Positions 49,063 to 61,356 of a DNA stretch of 64,000 nucleotides are shown here, in pieces; position 1 is the stretch's first letter; each line of letters starts with the position of its first letter. Source of the DNA: Vitellaria paradoxa (Eukaryota; Streptophyta; Magnoliopsida; Ericales; Sapotaceae); NCBI GenBank assembly GCA_019916065.1, contig CM034240.1:32563149-32627148 (forward strand). Direction: 5' to 3'. The notes beneath the pieces were generated by a model. It was not told the DNA's origin. It worked only from the letters and a program-made list of their open reading frames with translations, and searched no databases. The position numbers and the translations under genes were made by a program.

Positions 49063-49536
49063 ACATACACTGTATAACATATAAATTTAAAATATATTAA
49101 TTTAATATTTATATCTAACAAAAATTGTGAACTAAATGCACCACATATCCTTAAATAATTATCCTTTGGCAATTAGATTAGGGGTACCTGGTATTGAAAT
49201 ACAATTTTAAAAGTTAAAGTTGTATTTTCAATTGTTGAATTGTTATAAAGTTTATTCAATGGTTAAAGTTAAAATATTTTCATCCATTAGATGAACTTTT
49301 ATAAGAAGAATAGGTTGACAATTTAGTTTAGAGAAATGCGTAATTAAATATTTTTTAATCTTTTAAATTGATTTTTTCCGAAAACACATATATATTTAAA
49401 ATGTTGTATATGTTTTTTAATTCCTCAAACTATAATTAAACCATTAATTCAATCAATAAATAATTTTTTTTTTGGTAAGTCAATCAATAAATAATTGATT
49501 TGATGGTTTGAAAACTCAACTCATAGCCATTGGTTT

Positions 49537-49685
49537 AGGGGGTGTTTGGAGGTAAAAAAACTCAAAAGTTTGGGTTGATGTAATATAAAAATGATAGGTG
49601 GTAAAATTTGATTGGAGAGATTTGAAAACTTTTAAAATTTTTTTGAAGTTTTTTGAGTTTTTTTGAGATGCCGAACGCACCCTTA
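49537..49685. mobile_element. MITE family A copy
   Basis: Ends AGGGGGTGTTTGGAGG and GCCGAACGCACCCTT. The core TGTAATATAAAAATGATAGG and TGGTAAAATTTGATTGGAGA match the element only 45 bp away at 49,731. Confidence 0.7.
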
Positions 49686-49730
49686 ATGTACTGTTTATGG
49701 GCAGTGTTGATTTAATTTTTATTATTATTT

Positions 49731-49879
49731 AGGGTGCGTTTGGAGTTCAAAAAAATTAAAAAAAAACTAAAAGGTGGGATTGATGTGATATAAAAATGAC
49801 AGATGATAAAATTTGATTGGAAGAATTTGAAAACTTTTGAAGCCTTTTAATTTTTTTTAGGATTCCAAACGAACCCTTA
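49731..49879. mobile_element. MITE family A copy
   Basis: Ends AGGGTGCGTTTGGAGTTC and GATTCCAAACGAACCCTTA give a clear inverted repeat. The core TGTGATATAAAAATGACAGA, TGATAAAATTTGATTGGAAG and AATTTGAAAACTTTTGAA is the best-preserved version in this window. Confidence 0.75.
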
Positions 49880-50730
49880 AGCGATTCTTTTCTAATAAGA
49901 TATGCAAAAGTTTGATATATTGTGTACGTCAAGGGATGCTAATTGTTTTGAACTTTAAGAAAAACATCAATTATTGCGGGCTTTTGGGAATCTTCATTGA
50001 ACTTCTGCTCTTTCTTAAACCACGAAAAGTTGGAGAAAAATCATAACAGCATCTTTTGGAGCTCAAAAGCCACGCGGTTTAATTCTCTGATTACTAGAGA
50101 AATAAAATAAAATAAGTTTTGATAATTAATATTATTATCTCAAGTTAACTATTAAGTGATTGGATGGTCAAATTTAGTTAAAAATTCTTAATTTTTTAAT
50201 TTTCTTCAATTTTTGCACACCAAACATCTCCAATTTTTTTTTTGAACGTTCTCCAAATTTTTAAAACTTTTATCAACTTTTTTATAATTTTTGAGAAAAA
50301 CGCATCAAACACTTAATAATTTAAATTTTGTCTATTTTTTTTTATTTTTATTTATTTATTTTTCGTCAAAATTGGCACTAAAACAATACTTGATTTCAAA
50401 ATTAAAACTTTGAAGTCGTGTTTGAATACAGGGAACAAGAAAATAATAGAAAATAAAAATTCATACTCTTATTTGAATTATGATGAAAAATAGAAGGTAA
50501 AACGTATGAAATTTTTAAAAATTAAAATTAATTAAATTTAAAAAAATTAATTTATTGATGAATACTTTTTAATACGTTGTATTCTTTTAGTTTATTCAAA
50601 CAAAAATATGTACATAGGATTTTATGATTTTTTCTTTTTTTTTTTTTATCTTTTTCCCTTTTTTTCCTCTTCCCCCCTCAATTTCTCACTCCCAACACAA
50701 TAACATGAAAGTCAGTATTTCATAAATGAA

Positions 50731-50766
<36 letters not shown>

Positions 50767-51020
50767 TCCTTGAAAAAGGCAAATGTTTAATTGGTGTCAA
50801 AAAGAAGGGTTGCCAGGCAGAATTGCATCTTAAAAAAAAAAGATTCTTTCTTGAATTTTTGCCCACTTAAAGGGGCAAGTTAGAAAAAAATGTTACAGCA
50901 TCTTTTATAATTTGATTCCCACATGCTTTTTTTTTAAGTTTTATTAAAATAAATATATAAAAAAATTAAAAAACTTTGTTATTGGAAATGATATAATCGT
51001 CTCAAGCAAAATATTCATTA

Positions 51021-51176
51021 AAGGGGTGTTTGGTCGATAAAAACAACCAAAATTCATTAATTTTTATTAATTTTTTATATTTTTTCTAATTAAATTTTAT
51101 TATATATCACTTTTACATTAAATTTTTATATTTTTACTGTACTTTTTGACTAACTTTTTTCGATCAAACACCTCTG
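51021..51176. mobile_element. MITE family A copy, reverse orientation
   Basis: Ends AAGGGGTGTTTGGTCGA and TCGATCAAACACCTCT. The reverse core shows TAATGTAAAAGTGATATATA and AAAATTTAATTAGAAAAAAT. Confidence 0.7.
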
Positions 51177-52231
51177 AGAACTAACACTTAGAAGCTTCAA
51201 AATTTAACTTTTTACAAGTCAAAAAAGGAGATAGTGTTAGTGGGACAGCATCTTTCATGTAATTTCAGCGCATCAAAACAGGGGTGCTTAGGCAACCCAT
51301 GCCTCAATAAACCAAATCAAGTCGTTTTCTTTTGTTCCGTTCTATTTATTTTTTCATGAACTATCCGTTTGAAAGATTAATTAAAAGTTCAAAAGATTTG
51401 TTTGCATTTGAGAGATTAACCAAATCCAATTAATGCTATTAAACATATAATTTTTTCAAAATATATATTTTTTAAGAAATATAAAAAAAAGAATTTCATT
51501 ACTAATTCCTTTATATTATATTATGGAAGAACTAGTTACAAATGCATCATTCTAGAATGCACACACACACATATATATATTTAGGGTGCGGGTCGATATT
51601 TGCATTCTTTCATAAATTTTTCCTATTCCACGTTACTTTCTTTCATTTGAGTGGCAAAAGGTTATAAAAAACTACATTTATCATTTCTCATATATTCATT
51701 TTATTACAAGTACAAAAATTAATGGCAACAACTTTGATTTATCTCCCAATTATAATATGATACATATAATTATCTAGTATTGTTAATAAAATTTTTAGTA
51801 ATTATTTTGCATAAACTCGTAAATATCAAGTTATTGTTTTAAAATCAAATATAATAATACTTATAAATTAGGATGCCTATTATTTGCAAGATTGTTCGTG
51901 AAATGATAATTTCATGGCAAGGTGGCTTTAACGCATTAATATAGGTATGGTGTCACACAACGGATTGATCCCCATGGTATACATCTTGGGGTTATTTGAA
52001 GTGTCAAATTTGTTGAATTTTGTATTGTTAAGTATTTAGTATGTTTTTCAAAAAATTAAAAATTTTTCAAAAAAGTTGAAGTTTGAAAAAAAAATAGAGA
52101 AAATTTTTAAAAATTAGAGAAAGTTGAAGAAATATATTAAAAAGTTAAGAGAAAATTAAAGATTTTTTTTTCGTATGATGAAAGTTAAAAATAATAAAAA
52201 ATTGAAAACGATTAAAGATTTTTTATATTTT

Positions 52232-52372
52232 TTAGATTGTGTTTGATTCAGAAAAAGAAAAAAAATCTAACTTTTATTAATTTTTTCTAACTTTCTATAA
52301 TTAAATTTCGTCAAGTGTCACTTTTACATGAATTTTTTTTATTTTATTTCGTTGTAATCCAAACACCATCTT
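52232..52372. mobile_element. MITE family A copy, reverse orientation
   Basis: Ends TTAGATTGTGTTTGATTC and AATCCAAACACCATCTTA. The reverse core shows CATGTAAAAGTGACACTTGA and GAAATTTAATTATAGAAAG. Confidence 0.65.
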
Positions 52373-52629
52373 AGTACACCAAACATTGTTAGTTTTTGAG
52401 GTTTACAGCAAATGGTAATTAAATGATTTTTTTTTCATCTTAAATGATTTTTTATCAAAATTATTTTTTTTAAATTATATTTTTAGATGTATTAATTACC
52501 TTCATAAAAATTCATGTCTATTCTAAAAAAAAAAAAAAGTTAAACAAATTACATAATTTTATTGTAGGAATGTGATGAATATGTCTAAAAATTATAATTT
52601 TTTTAAAAAATTATAATTTTATTAGTAAG

Positions 52630-52790
52630 AATGGTCTCTTTGGCTAGACGAACCAGGTGTAGGTTTGAATCCCCACTGATACACAAGAATCTCCACTGAT
52701 ACACAAGTTCTCGCCTTACCGCTGCACATATTAAGGGATTGACATATGTGACACAAACCAAGAGAGATTCACTTCCTTGTGTTTTCTTAT
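52630..52790 (+). mobile_element. Possible SINE fragment
   Basis: TTTGGCTAGACG and GTAGGTTTGAATCCCC at 52,650-52,673 resemble Pol III A and B boxes. A 21-bp stretch (CCACTGATACACAAG) is repeated just after. There is no poly(A) tail, so this is tentative. Confidence 0.3.
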
Positions 52791-52862
52791 AACAGTATAA
52801 ATAGATTTGAAATTAATTAAAAAAGACTAAAAGATGATATTGTTCTACTATATATCATATTA

Positions 52863-53001
52863 AGGCTCTATTTGGTTTCCTATAATCACTAAAAATCTCT
52901 GAAAACTTCTAAAAATTATTCACTTTTTATCTCACTACACGAATTATGAATCTACAATTTATCTTACTTTATCTCACTTTTTATCACTCCAAACACACCC
53001 T
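52863..53001. mobile_element. MITE family B copy 3
   Basis: Ends AGGCTCTATTTGGTTTCC and CTCCAAACACACCCT. The core AAAAATCTCTGAAAACTTCT, TCTCACTACACGAATTATGA and ATCTCACTTTTTATCACTCC is nearly identical to copy 1 at 33,229. Confidence 0.7.
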
Positions 53002-53364
53002 AAATATATGAATAAAGCAGATCCTGAGATATGGTCGTGACATATAGTATCTGTAATACGCAGTATTTATTTTTAGGCATTTATGAGCTAATAAAATATT
53101 TAAACTGATATTGGGCCGACTTATTTTATTTTTCCTAGGCCAGATTTGGCTCGAATTGATATTGTGTTCGACAACTGGGCAATGGTCTAGCCATTATTTT
53201 CTTTTTCTTTTCTTTATTTTCTTTTTTCTTTCTTTTCCTGGGGGATCTTGGCCACTTGAAAAACAAGAGAGATAGAAAGAAAAGAGAAGAGAGAGAGAAA
53301 GAAAGTGAGTTTCGGGAAAAAAGATTTGTAAATCAAGGTAATGTCAATGCCGTAAATATCGTGG

Positions 53365-55249
53365 TAGTGTTCGTTTTTTGTGATTTCGCTCGAGGTGGGA
53401 GAAATCGAAGCTAGAAGTTTAGAAGCCAAAACCCAAACCTTCTCATTTCTTCCTTACTTTTCAAATTTGAGGTAGGTGAGATTTTGACAAATTATATGCT
53501 TGATTTCATTGAATATTGTGAGATTTGTGATATATATATGTATATATAAATGTATCTATATATATGCATATATATGTGGAGATTTTTACAAATATTTGAG
53601 TTATTATTCGATTAAAGGCTATAGAAACATGTGGTTTAAATGTTCAAGTGTTTATATATGATAAATTGTTGATGTTATGGCTTAAACGAATGATTTGGGG
53701 TATTTTGGTTCGGTGTCAAAAAAGAATTAAAAATTGAGTTTCTGGATACTGTTGTCAAAATGGGGATCCAAATAGCTCTTTGTCCATGTAAGAGTCTAGA
53801 CGGGGATTATGTAAAAACCGGTGTTCTTGGGCACTGTTATTCGGGATAAGGGTCCGGATAGCCCTCTGTCCGTATGGCGGTTTGGACGATAGAATATTGA
53901 TTGTTGCCCAGGATCCTTGGATATTGATTTTAAATGATTAAATAGACCAAAAATCATCCTCAAGCCTAATAGGAATGTATTTTTATCTTGAGAAGATACT
54001 CGTTGACATGATTAAGCACATCATATGCATCGGGTTGGAGTTGTATCATCTAGTTTTATATTGTGGTCATTGATTGGTCAAGAGTACTGTGTTGATATTA
54101 TTGACGTGTCGAGACACGGGTAATGTATATGGAGAGGATCCTTAATTTTAAGAAAAAAATGATAAAATGAGATTTTGAAAATACCGGATGATCCCTAGTC
54201 GATATATGTGACTAGAGTTTAATTATTAGAACTGGGACGTTAATTTTTAGATATTATTTATATTGATTCCTGCTTAAGTTAAGCAAATACTTGACTAGGG
54301 GTATAACTCGATTCTCTAGAAGAAGGGACAGGGGGTATAACTCAGCTCCCTTAGGTCTTAGCTAATTGGGGGTGTAACTTGGTTTCCTAACCGTTATTTA
54401 TATTAATTTTTTGCTTGAATTAAGCAGATACCTAACTAGGAGTATAACTCGATTCTCTAACAGAAAAGGGACAGAGGATGTAACTCGGTTCTCCTAAGTC
54501 TTATACCTGTAGGAGTGTAAGTCGGTTCTCTACTCGTGATATATATTGAGATATACGTTCGCTATAAGCATAAATGGTGCAGTTAATGACCCTACAAGCT
54601 TTGCTAAGTGTCACCCGTCCCAAGATAAGGTTGGAGGTAGATGGGATTAGAGAGTGTGCATTGGCATTGCATTCTATTATCATCCATTGTGTGAGATTGC
54701 ATATATTGTGGTGTATTGATATCCTGAGATTGTTAATTATAATGATGTTTAATATGAGACTTGTTGATAAAGGGTTGAGTTATGGATATTGAGTAATAAA
54801 GTTAGCAACTACAGTAACCTAATTCTTGAAATGGAATACGTAGGTAGTTTAAGTTTGAGTAGTTTAAATTCGGTCTTAACTATGAATGATAACAATTATA
54901 TTTGTTATTCTAAAATTGAATTATTAATATTATGAATTGTGTGACTCAGAGGGTGGTTCTGATATTTACGTTATGATATTATGATTTTAAGAGATATAAA
55001 CATGATTATAATATTTATTCTAATTATGCAGACCTTGGAGGTGGTCATTAGGAATGATATTAAAAGTCGATTATATTATTGATTAATTGATGATAAGTAT
55101 TATTTTATATAAGAATGAGTGGTGATTTTAGACATATTGATGATTATAATTTATTATGAATTGAATTTGGATTGAATTTTTAATTTATTTTATTTAGTTT
55201 TCACATTCTCATGCTGTCCATCTTGGACAATTAAGTTAGGGGCATCCCA
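53365..55249 (+). mobile_element. LTR-like repeat, inverted copy 2
   Basis: This is the inverted partner of 10,338-12,244. It opens near GCTCGAGGTGGGAGAAATCG (53,389) and ends GGGGCATCCCA at 55,249. A short pseudo-tandem array at 54,297-54,530 repeats a GGTATAACTCGATTCTCTA-type motif six times, with a half-unit of about 35 bp and a full unit of about 140 bp. No protein is encoded. Divergence from copy 1 is easy to see by eye, so the two insertions are not recent. Confidence 0.7.
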
Positions 55250-56463
55250 GTCTAATTATAATTATTTTAAATAATTTTATTTATTATATAAGTCTACTAT
55301 TCGAAAGTCTTAATTTCATATATATTATTCAATTTATAATTATTCATGGTGTTCTAATCCTTTTTTTTTATTAACTCATGTTTTAACTTATTCTAATTAA
55401 TCAAAAAATTTTACATGTTAATTATTTAAAAGAATTTTATTTATTATATAAGTCTATTATTTTAATTAATTAAACAAATTTATTTATTATATAAGTTTAC
55501 TATTTTAAAGTCTATCATATATATTATTAATTTATAATTATTAATGTTGTTTTAATATAAGTGGAATAGGGTTCTTCCATATTATAATTAATCAAATATT
55601 TTTTATTTTTTTGTATATTAATTATTTCAAGATAATGTTATTTTAAGTTAAGATGTAGCACTCATTTTGTTTTAATAATAATAATAAAAGATAATACCAG
55701 TAAGAGGTTTAGACCAATCAAAAAGTTTGAATTTAGTTATTTCCTCTCTGCTGCTCCCGATCTAATTTTCTATTCTTTTTATTTATTGAAATCCGAGCAT
55801 TTTTATTATAAATTTGTACTCAAGCTTTGGTTATTAATTTTAACATATTTTAATTATTTAAAATATTATTTAATTTTTATATTTTTAATGTATTCATATT
55901 TAAGTAAAATTTGTTCATCGCACAAATTTAATTATTAGTGTATGTATATATTCAATTTATCACGTATCTTAATTCATTTTGTCTTTAAAAATGTGTGAAG
56001 GTGGTTGGTTTGCACCATTATTCGACTGCGTGAAATATCAGATTTTGCTCTTCATAAATTTGTTTAAGGAGATAATTAATGTGATATAAATGGTCAAGTT
56101 ACCATTTTGAGAGATATTTTTATAGTAGTATATCACTATAATCTTATATAAATTGAGAAAATAATTCTAAAAAATGAATTTCTATTATACCCAGGAATCA
56201 CTTATAAATTTTAAATTTTCATATGAAATAACTTCCAAAACTATGTACCCTAGTTAGGTAATTTTATAATATAAGATTTTAATTATTATAGTACTTTGCA
56301 TTTATGTCCTTAATTGATCGGATTTTTTATTAGCAAAATTATAATTATACTCGTTTATTTAAGATTTAAAGCTAGAATAATTTCTTTAAATTGTGTTTGA
56401 AGTAAAGAGTTGATAAGGACACAGAAAAGGAAAAATAAGAAAAAAAACGAAAATATAAATCCT

Positions 56464-56502
<39 letters not shown>

Positions 56503-56812
56503 CTCGATAGTTTCAAAAATATATATATGTACATATAATTAAAAAAAATAAACTCATTCACGGTCCTATTATTTTTTAATTTAATTTCTTTAACTGCATT
56601 TTTGTTTTAATTTTATATTACCATTCGAATAGGCGATGGAATTCTGAAGCATACTCATTTTTTCCTATCAATATATATTCCCCAAAGACAAGAAGGCCTT
56701 CAAAGGCCAACCTAAGTCGGACAACAAAGGATCCTCCGCCCTTCCTACAAATATTAACCCACAGAAAAACCCTCCTTAATTTACATCATCACCCACAATA
56801 CTGTAATCGTCA
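55250..56812. other. AT-rich intergenic region with duplications
   Basis: The phrase TTTATTTATTATATAAGTxTA recurs near 55,277, 55,437 and 55,484, each followed by CTATT and AATTTATAATTATT words, so 55,262-55,560 is a degraded local duplication. An AT microsatellite lies at 56,468-56,499. The last 150 bp are GC-richer and form the presumed leader of the glycosyltransferase relic. Confidence 0.45.
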
Positions 56813-57299
56813 ATGAATAATCGACCGATCGATTTCGCTATCTTTTGCCTTCTGTTCGTCGGTTTGCTTTACATCATCATCTCCAGCTCCTCCAATGGCA
56901 AGTCTTTCTTTGGATTCTTTTCCTCCCCGGAGTCCCAGTGCAGTCCTTCAAAGACGGCAACCATCTCAATATGTCCATGTCATACAATTCAAATATTCAT
57001 ACATACATACATACATGCATAATGCTGCTTGATTAGTTCGAGTAACTCGTAAGTATATTTTTTATAGAAATTATACGAATTTAATTTTTAATATAAATGA
57101 GATGTGTGTGAGGACTTCAATTTACCAATCAATTACATAATTGATTAAGAGTTACGATAAATCAGTAAGATTTTAAGTTTAAAAATAAATACATATATAC
57201 TATACATATACGCATATAAACATATATAACATATATAGCCGGTTTATCCATTAGACAACTTAGGAAATTGTTTAAAACCCAGTCCAATAAAAAGATTTG

Positions 57300-57508
57300 A
57301 AATTTAAAATATATATATATATAATTATTTTAATCTTACCATTTTTTTAACTTCAATCCCTGTCTTAATCTCAAATATTTTTTAAATTTATGTTAATTTA
57401 TAGAAATTGAAGGACCTAAACGTTATATACAGATATATTTAATTATTTTAATTTTATCATTTCCTTATCATCATACCATCAAATATTTTTAGAACCTAAC
57501 TTAGTTTT

Positions 57509-57548
<40 letters not shown>

Positions 57549-57605
57549 CTTTAATTTTATCATTTCCTTAATTTTAATACCCATCTTAATCTCAAATATT
57601 TTTAA
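57300..57605. repeat. Three degenerate tandem units in the GT77 intron
   Basis: The run ATATATATA, then TTACTTTAATTTTATCATTTCC, then CATCTTAATCTCAAATATTTTT recurs at about 57,309, 57,431 and 57,515. The second unit is divergent. Confidence 0.6.
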
Positions 57606-57607
57606 GT

Positions 57608-57830
57608 TGTCAAAATTTAAAAAAAAAAGTTAATTAACTACCCACTAAAAAGTTAATCTTTTTTTGTGTTTAAGATGGAGAAAAAAAAAGTTAACTTTTT
57701 TTTAATAGTTAATTTTTTAATTTTTTGTTAAATTTAATATTTTTATTCGCCATAATTTAAAATAAATTAAGAATATAAAAAGATAATTCTAATTATTTTG
57801 CATAAAACTAAAAAATTTAGTAGCTAGCAA
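57608..57830. mobile_element. MITE relic
   Basis: AAAGTTAATTAACTACCCAC, TAAAAAGTTAATC and TTTAATATTTTTATTCGCC resemble, in reverse, the MC1 intron MITE at 43,017-43,249. The ends are eroded. Confidence 0.4.
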
Positions 57831-58062
57831 CTAGTTGATAGTTGCGGCTCCATACAAGGCCCAAACTTTTTTTTTTTTTGGAGCCCAAGGTTTAATGCGG
57901 CCTGACAGGAACGGAGTAAGAGAACTATAAAGAGGAGCGTATTAGTGGCGAGGTAATACCATGGGGAGAGACGAGGGCAACTTGTAGGGACTCATTTGAA
58001 ATTTATGGCTTAATTTGTTCTTGTCTCATGAGAATTTTTAAAGACAGTGATATATAACTCCA

Positions 58063-58097
<35 letters not shown>

Positions 58098-58520
58098 GTG
58101 TATTCATAATTTGATGATGTTGATTAATTTATGCTTTCTACAGTTCAATATGAGTGGCTATTTAGATGATCTTGACAGAGTCTTAGCCGAAACTTCCATG
58201 GAGAACAAGACTGTGATAATCGCCGTAGTGAATAGAGCCTACGTGGAAGGTGACAAGTCGATGCTCGATCGCTTCATGGATGGTTTCTGGGTCGGAGACG
58301 ATACTCGGGTCCTGAGGAACCACCTTCTAATCGTTGCGTCGATCAAACTGCCTACGAACGGTGCAAGTTTCTTGGGCTTCATTGTTACAGGCTTGAAACG
58401 GACGGTGTGGATTTTGTGGGCGAGAAGCTTTTCATGTCCGATGATTTTGTCGAGATGATGTGGAGAAGAACTCTGTTTCTTGGAACTGTACTCAAGCGTG
58501 GATACAGCTTCATCTTCACC

Positions 58521-59933
58521 GTAAGTTTTTTCGTCGTGTGTTATTATTTACGTGATTCCAAATTGATCCTTAATCTAATCTTGAAATAAATTAATTACCC
58601 AATATATTTATTACAAATTGATCTAACTTAATTGAATCTTAAAATAAATTAATTATTTAATATATTTATTACAATTTTTGTAAACACAAATTACAAGGTC
58701 AAAAATTATAATGGTAATCCTTATTCCAATAATAATGAAGGGATACTAGTAATTAAGATAGTAAATATTATTTAGTAATAATTACATATTATATTTAGAA
58801 TGTTAAAAAATTTCAAAAAGTTAAAAATTAGTCAAGTGAAAATATTTTACAGGATAATGAAAAAAATGCATAATTTTTTCATTACTCCAGTAAAATTTAT
58901 TTTTTATTACCTTTAAAACAAACATGCCCCTAAAACTTTCCGAAGAGAGAGAAAGAGAGAGAGGCCCCTAAAGAGTGATCTCTCCTTGGATTTTATTCAT
59001 TTATTTATTATTATTATTATTATTTTGGGTAGTATACCTTGGAAATCATGACGAATTCATTTCTTTGATTATAGCCACAAAAGTGTTCTACTTTGCAATT
59101 GTTGGTCTCTATTTCATGTATAAGGAGGTGCACATAGAATTTTGATAGAATATAACATAATTAGGGTCATTAAATTTACTTTTTTTTTATATAAATTGAG
59201 TTGAAAAACTGAAGTTCCATTTGATAATATAAAATAAATTATCTTATTTTGGTGATATTTTTTTTGTATTATAAATTTTTTTCCATTAAAATTGATTTTT
59301 TTGTGTGGCATCTTTTAGACATATTATTCACATTTAACAAAAAATACAAAAACAAGTAGGAAAATTTTCACATTTCACGAATACACTTGGAATTTACTAT
59401 TTTTAAATATTTTTTGTAATTTTTTAAATAGGTGTGCATAATATGCCTAAAAGATATTAAACAAAAAAAATTAATGGAAGAAAATTTATATAAATGAAAA
59501 AAAAAATATAAAACTTCAACCTTTCGCTTTTAACCAAATTAAAAAAAAAAAAACATGTCTCTTAAAGCCTAAGGCTATGTTTTTTTTTTTTTTTGGTAGG
59601 TAAGTTTTAGTTTTAGTTTTATTACCAAAAATTTGAATATTACATTGTATTCGATACAACTCTCTAAAGGGAGAGAACCCTCCAAGGGAAACTAAATACG
59701 AAAGACATACAATCTCATCCACTAATAAATTTTACTCACAACCCAAGTAAATAGGTAATAATTATATAATTACATCTAAATTCGTCTAAAATAATATAAA
59801 ATCGCTATTTATTAAACTATGTTTGATTGCAACTTTAGGAGGAAAGAAATAAGACATAGCATAAGATAACGAGTGAGGTTATGTGTAATATGTATCATGA
59901 GGCTATTTTTGCACAAGAAATTATTTATGTTAT
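58521..59933. other. AT-rich spacer before the retroelement
   Basis: No exon continuing the glycosyltransferase was found. It contains an ATT microsatellite at 58,996-59,022, a T-run at 59,579-59,594 and a short GC-richer stretch at 58,945-58,985. Confidence 0.45.
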
Positions 59934-60837
59934 TGTTCGGCAGCAAAAATTACCGCCGGAACTGCTGACCACGCCAACCGAAAATGCAATCGATGACCTA
60001 CCGAACATAGACAAAAGAAAGGTTACGGCCGGAGTGGAGGTCTCTGGCCGGAAAACCCTCCGATGCTTAAGTCAGCAAGTCACTCAAAGAATAAAGCTTT
60101 TTAGAGAAGAAATGAGTAGTAGCTTAAGTTAGCAATAGTCAGCTTACCTTAATTATTCAGTGGAATGTCCTACTTATAGTAATGCGAATAGTAATAAAAT
60201 ATACCTGTGATCTGACATCATTCAGCTTCCGTGCACCTCTTTTCCTTCTCTTCTTTAAATGCCTTCCACCGCTCATTTAATGCCTCATATCTTTCATTAA
60301 ATACTCCATACCTTTCATTTAATGCTTCTGGTAGTTACACACGGCAATATAGCCAGAATTTCATGATCAAACTGTCTACCTGTCACATCCGTCAACTACT
60401 CATAACGAAGTGAACTGAGCTAGTTACTCTCTCAGAGATAAATACCTAGTTCAGTCATAACTACGGTGCATTTATGGTTATGATCCCTCATTATGACTGT
60501 GGGTCCCAGGCATAACATTTACTTGCCGCCAATCGCTGGGCCGAACAAATTAGCTATTGAGGTCTTCGACTACATCCACATAGCAACACATTATCCATAG
60601 ATATGAGAATCAGAGTATCCCTTGGAATATTAACCCAAAGACACGTGCCCGCGTATAACGCTCACGTGGAACTCTCGTGTCATCAATAAACTATTCGGCG
60701 GAACGCCATGTGTCACACTTCAACATGCTCGGTGAATGACTACGTGGCTCGCAGAAATATGCTCGGCGCTGGACCACGTGGCACCTTGACTATACTTGTT
60801 CGGCACTCCGTACGTCGAGGTATTATTTTGCCCAACA
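59934..60837 (+). mobile_element. 5' LTR of a gag-bearing retroelement
   Basis: A 904-bp GC-richer block begins TGTTCGGCAG and ends TTTTGCCCAACA, giving the TGTT...AACA termini expected of an LTR. It contains the Gypsy-LTR-style phrases GGAGTGGAGGTCTCTGGCCG and CCGATGCTTAAGTCAGCAAG, and GC-rich CACGTGG repeats near the end. The matching 3' LTR would lie beyond the window. No standard tRNA-Met primer site was recognised after 60,837. Confidence 0.5.
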
Positions 60838-61356
60838 TTTTGCCCCCACTCTGGTTGGAAAAAGATATTTTCCGAGCAGAGTAGCAGAGCAGAAAAGCCT
60901 TACCTTACCAATCCGTTCCATCTTCCTCATGCGATTTGTCGTTTAGTGTCCTCCTGACGCGCTTCTAATCTGATTGGACCATTCTCTCTCCTGGTAATGA
61001 CACGCGTAGTGTCCTTTCAGCTTTTCATCTGCCGCGCCACTTACACAGATCCCCAAATATGGAGTGTAAAAATGTGAGTTGCCAAAAATTTGAATATTGG
61101 AGCGGTAATAAATGTAATTTTTGTCGCTCGCTGCCTTTTCATTGGTGACGCTTCGATTGTCTCCCACAGATACACACACATATACATATACACTTGGTTC
61201 GTCTTCTTTGCTTTCTTTCCGCTACTCGAGCCATCAAATCTCCTTTGCTTTTTTTTTTCTCTGAGTTTTCATCTTTTCGAGCCTTCATCCCTCCTGTAGA
61301 TCTTCGTTCCTGGTAAGTCAATCATTTTCATCTTAAATTTTTCATTATAGGTAGAC
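60838..61356 (+). other. Leader of the retroelement
   Basis: Between the LTR and the gag-like frame lie TC-rich sequence (61,200-61,310) and a likely splice acceptor CATTATAG at 61,343-61,350, just before the first recognisable codons. No separate gene. Confidence 0.35.

Larger units (their letters stand above)
56813..58520 (+). pseudogene. GT77-like nucleotide-diphospho-sugar transferase, truncated
   Basis: Belongs to the plant At4g15970-like family (Golgi type II glycosyltransferases). A first exon from 56,813 encodes a signal-anchor helix (DFAIFCLLFVGLLYIIIS); its donor is unclear. After about 1.1 kb, an exon from the acceptor TCTACAG (58,144) to the donor at 58,520 encodes DLDRVLAETSMENKTVII, then NRAYVEGDKSMLDRFMDGFW and VLRNHLLIV. 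One base is then missing near 58,337 (GTTGC-GTCGAT), and the neighbouring frame continues VDQTAYERCKFLGLHCYRLE, GEKLFMSDDFVEMMWRRTLF and RGYSFIFT. The following exon, which should open with the DADVMWFR catalytic motif, is not found in the next 5 kb, where a retroelement lies. It is therefore both frameshifted and 3'-truncated. Confidence 0.75.
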
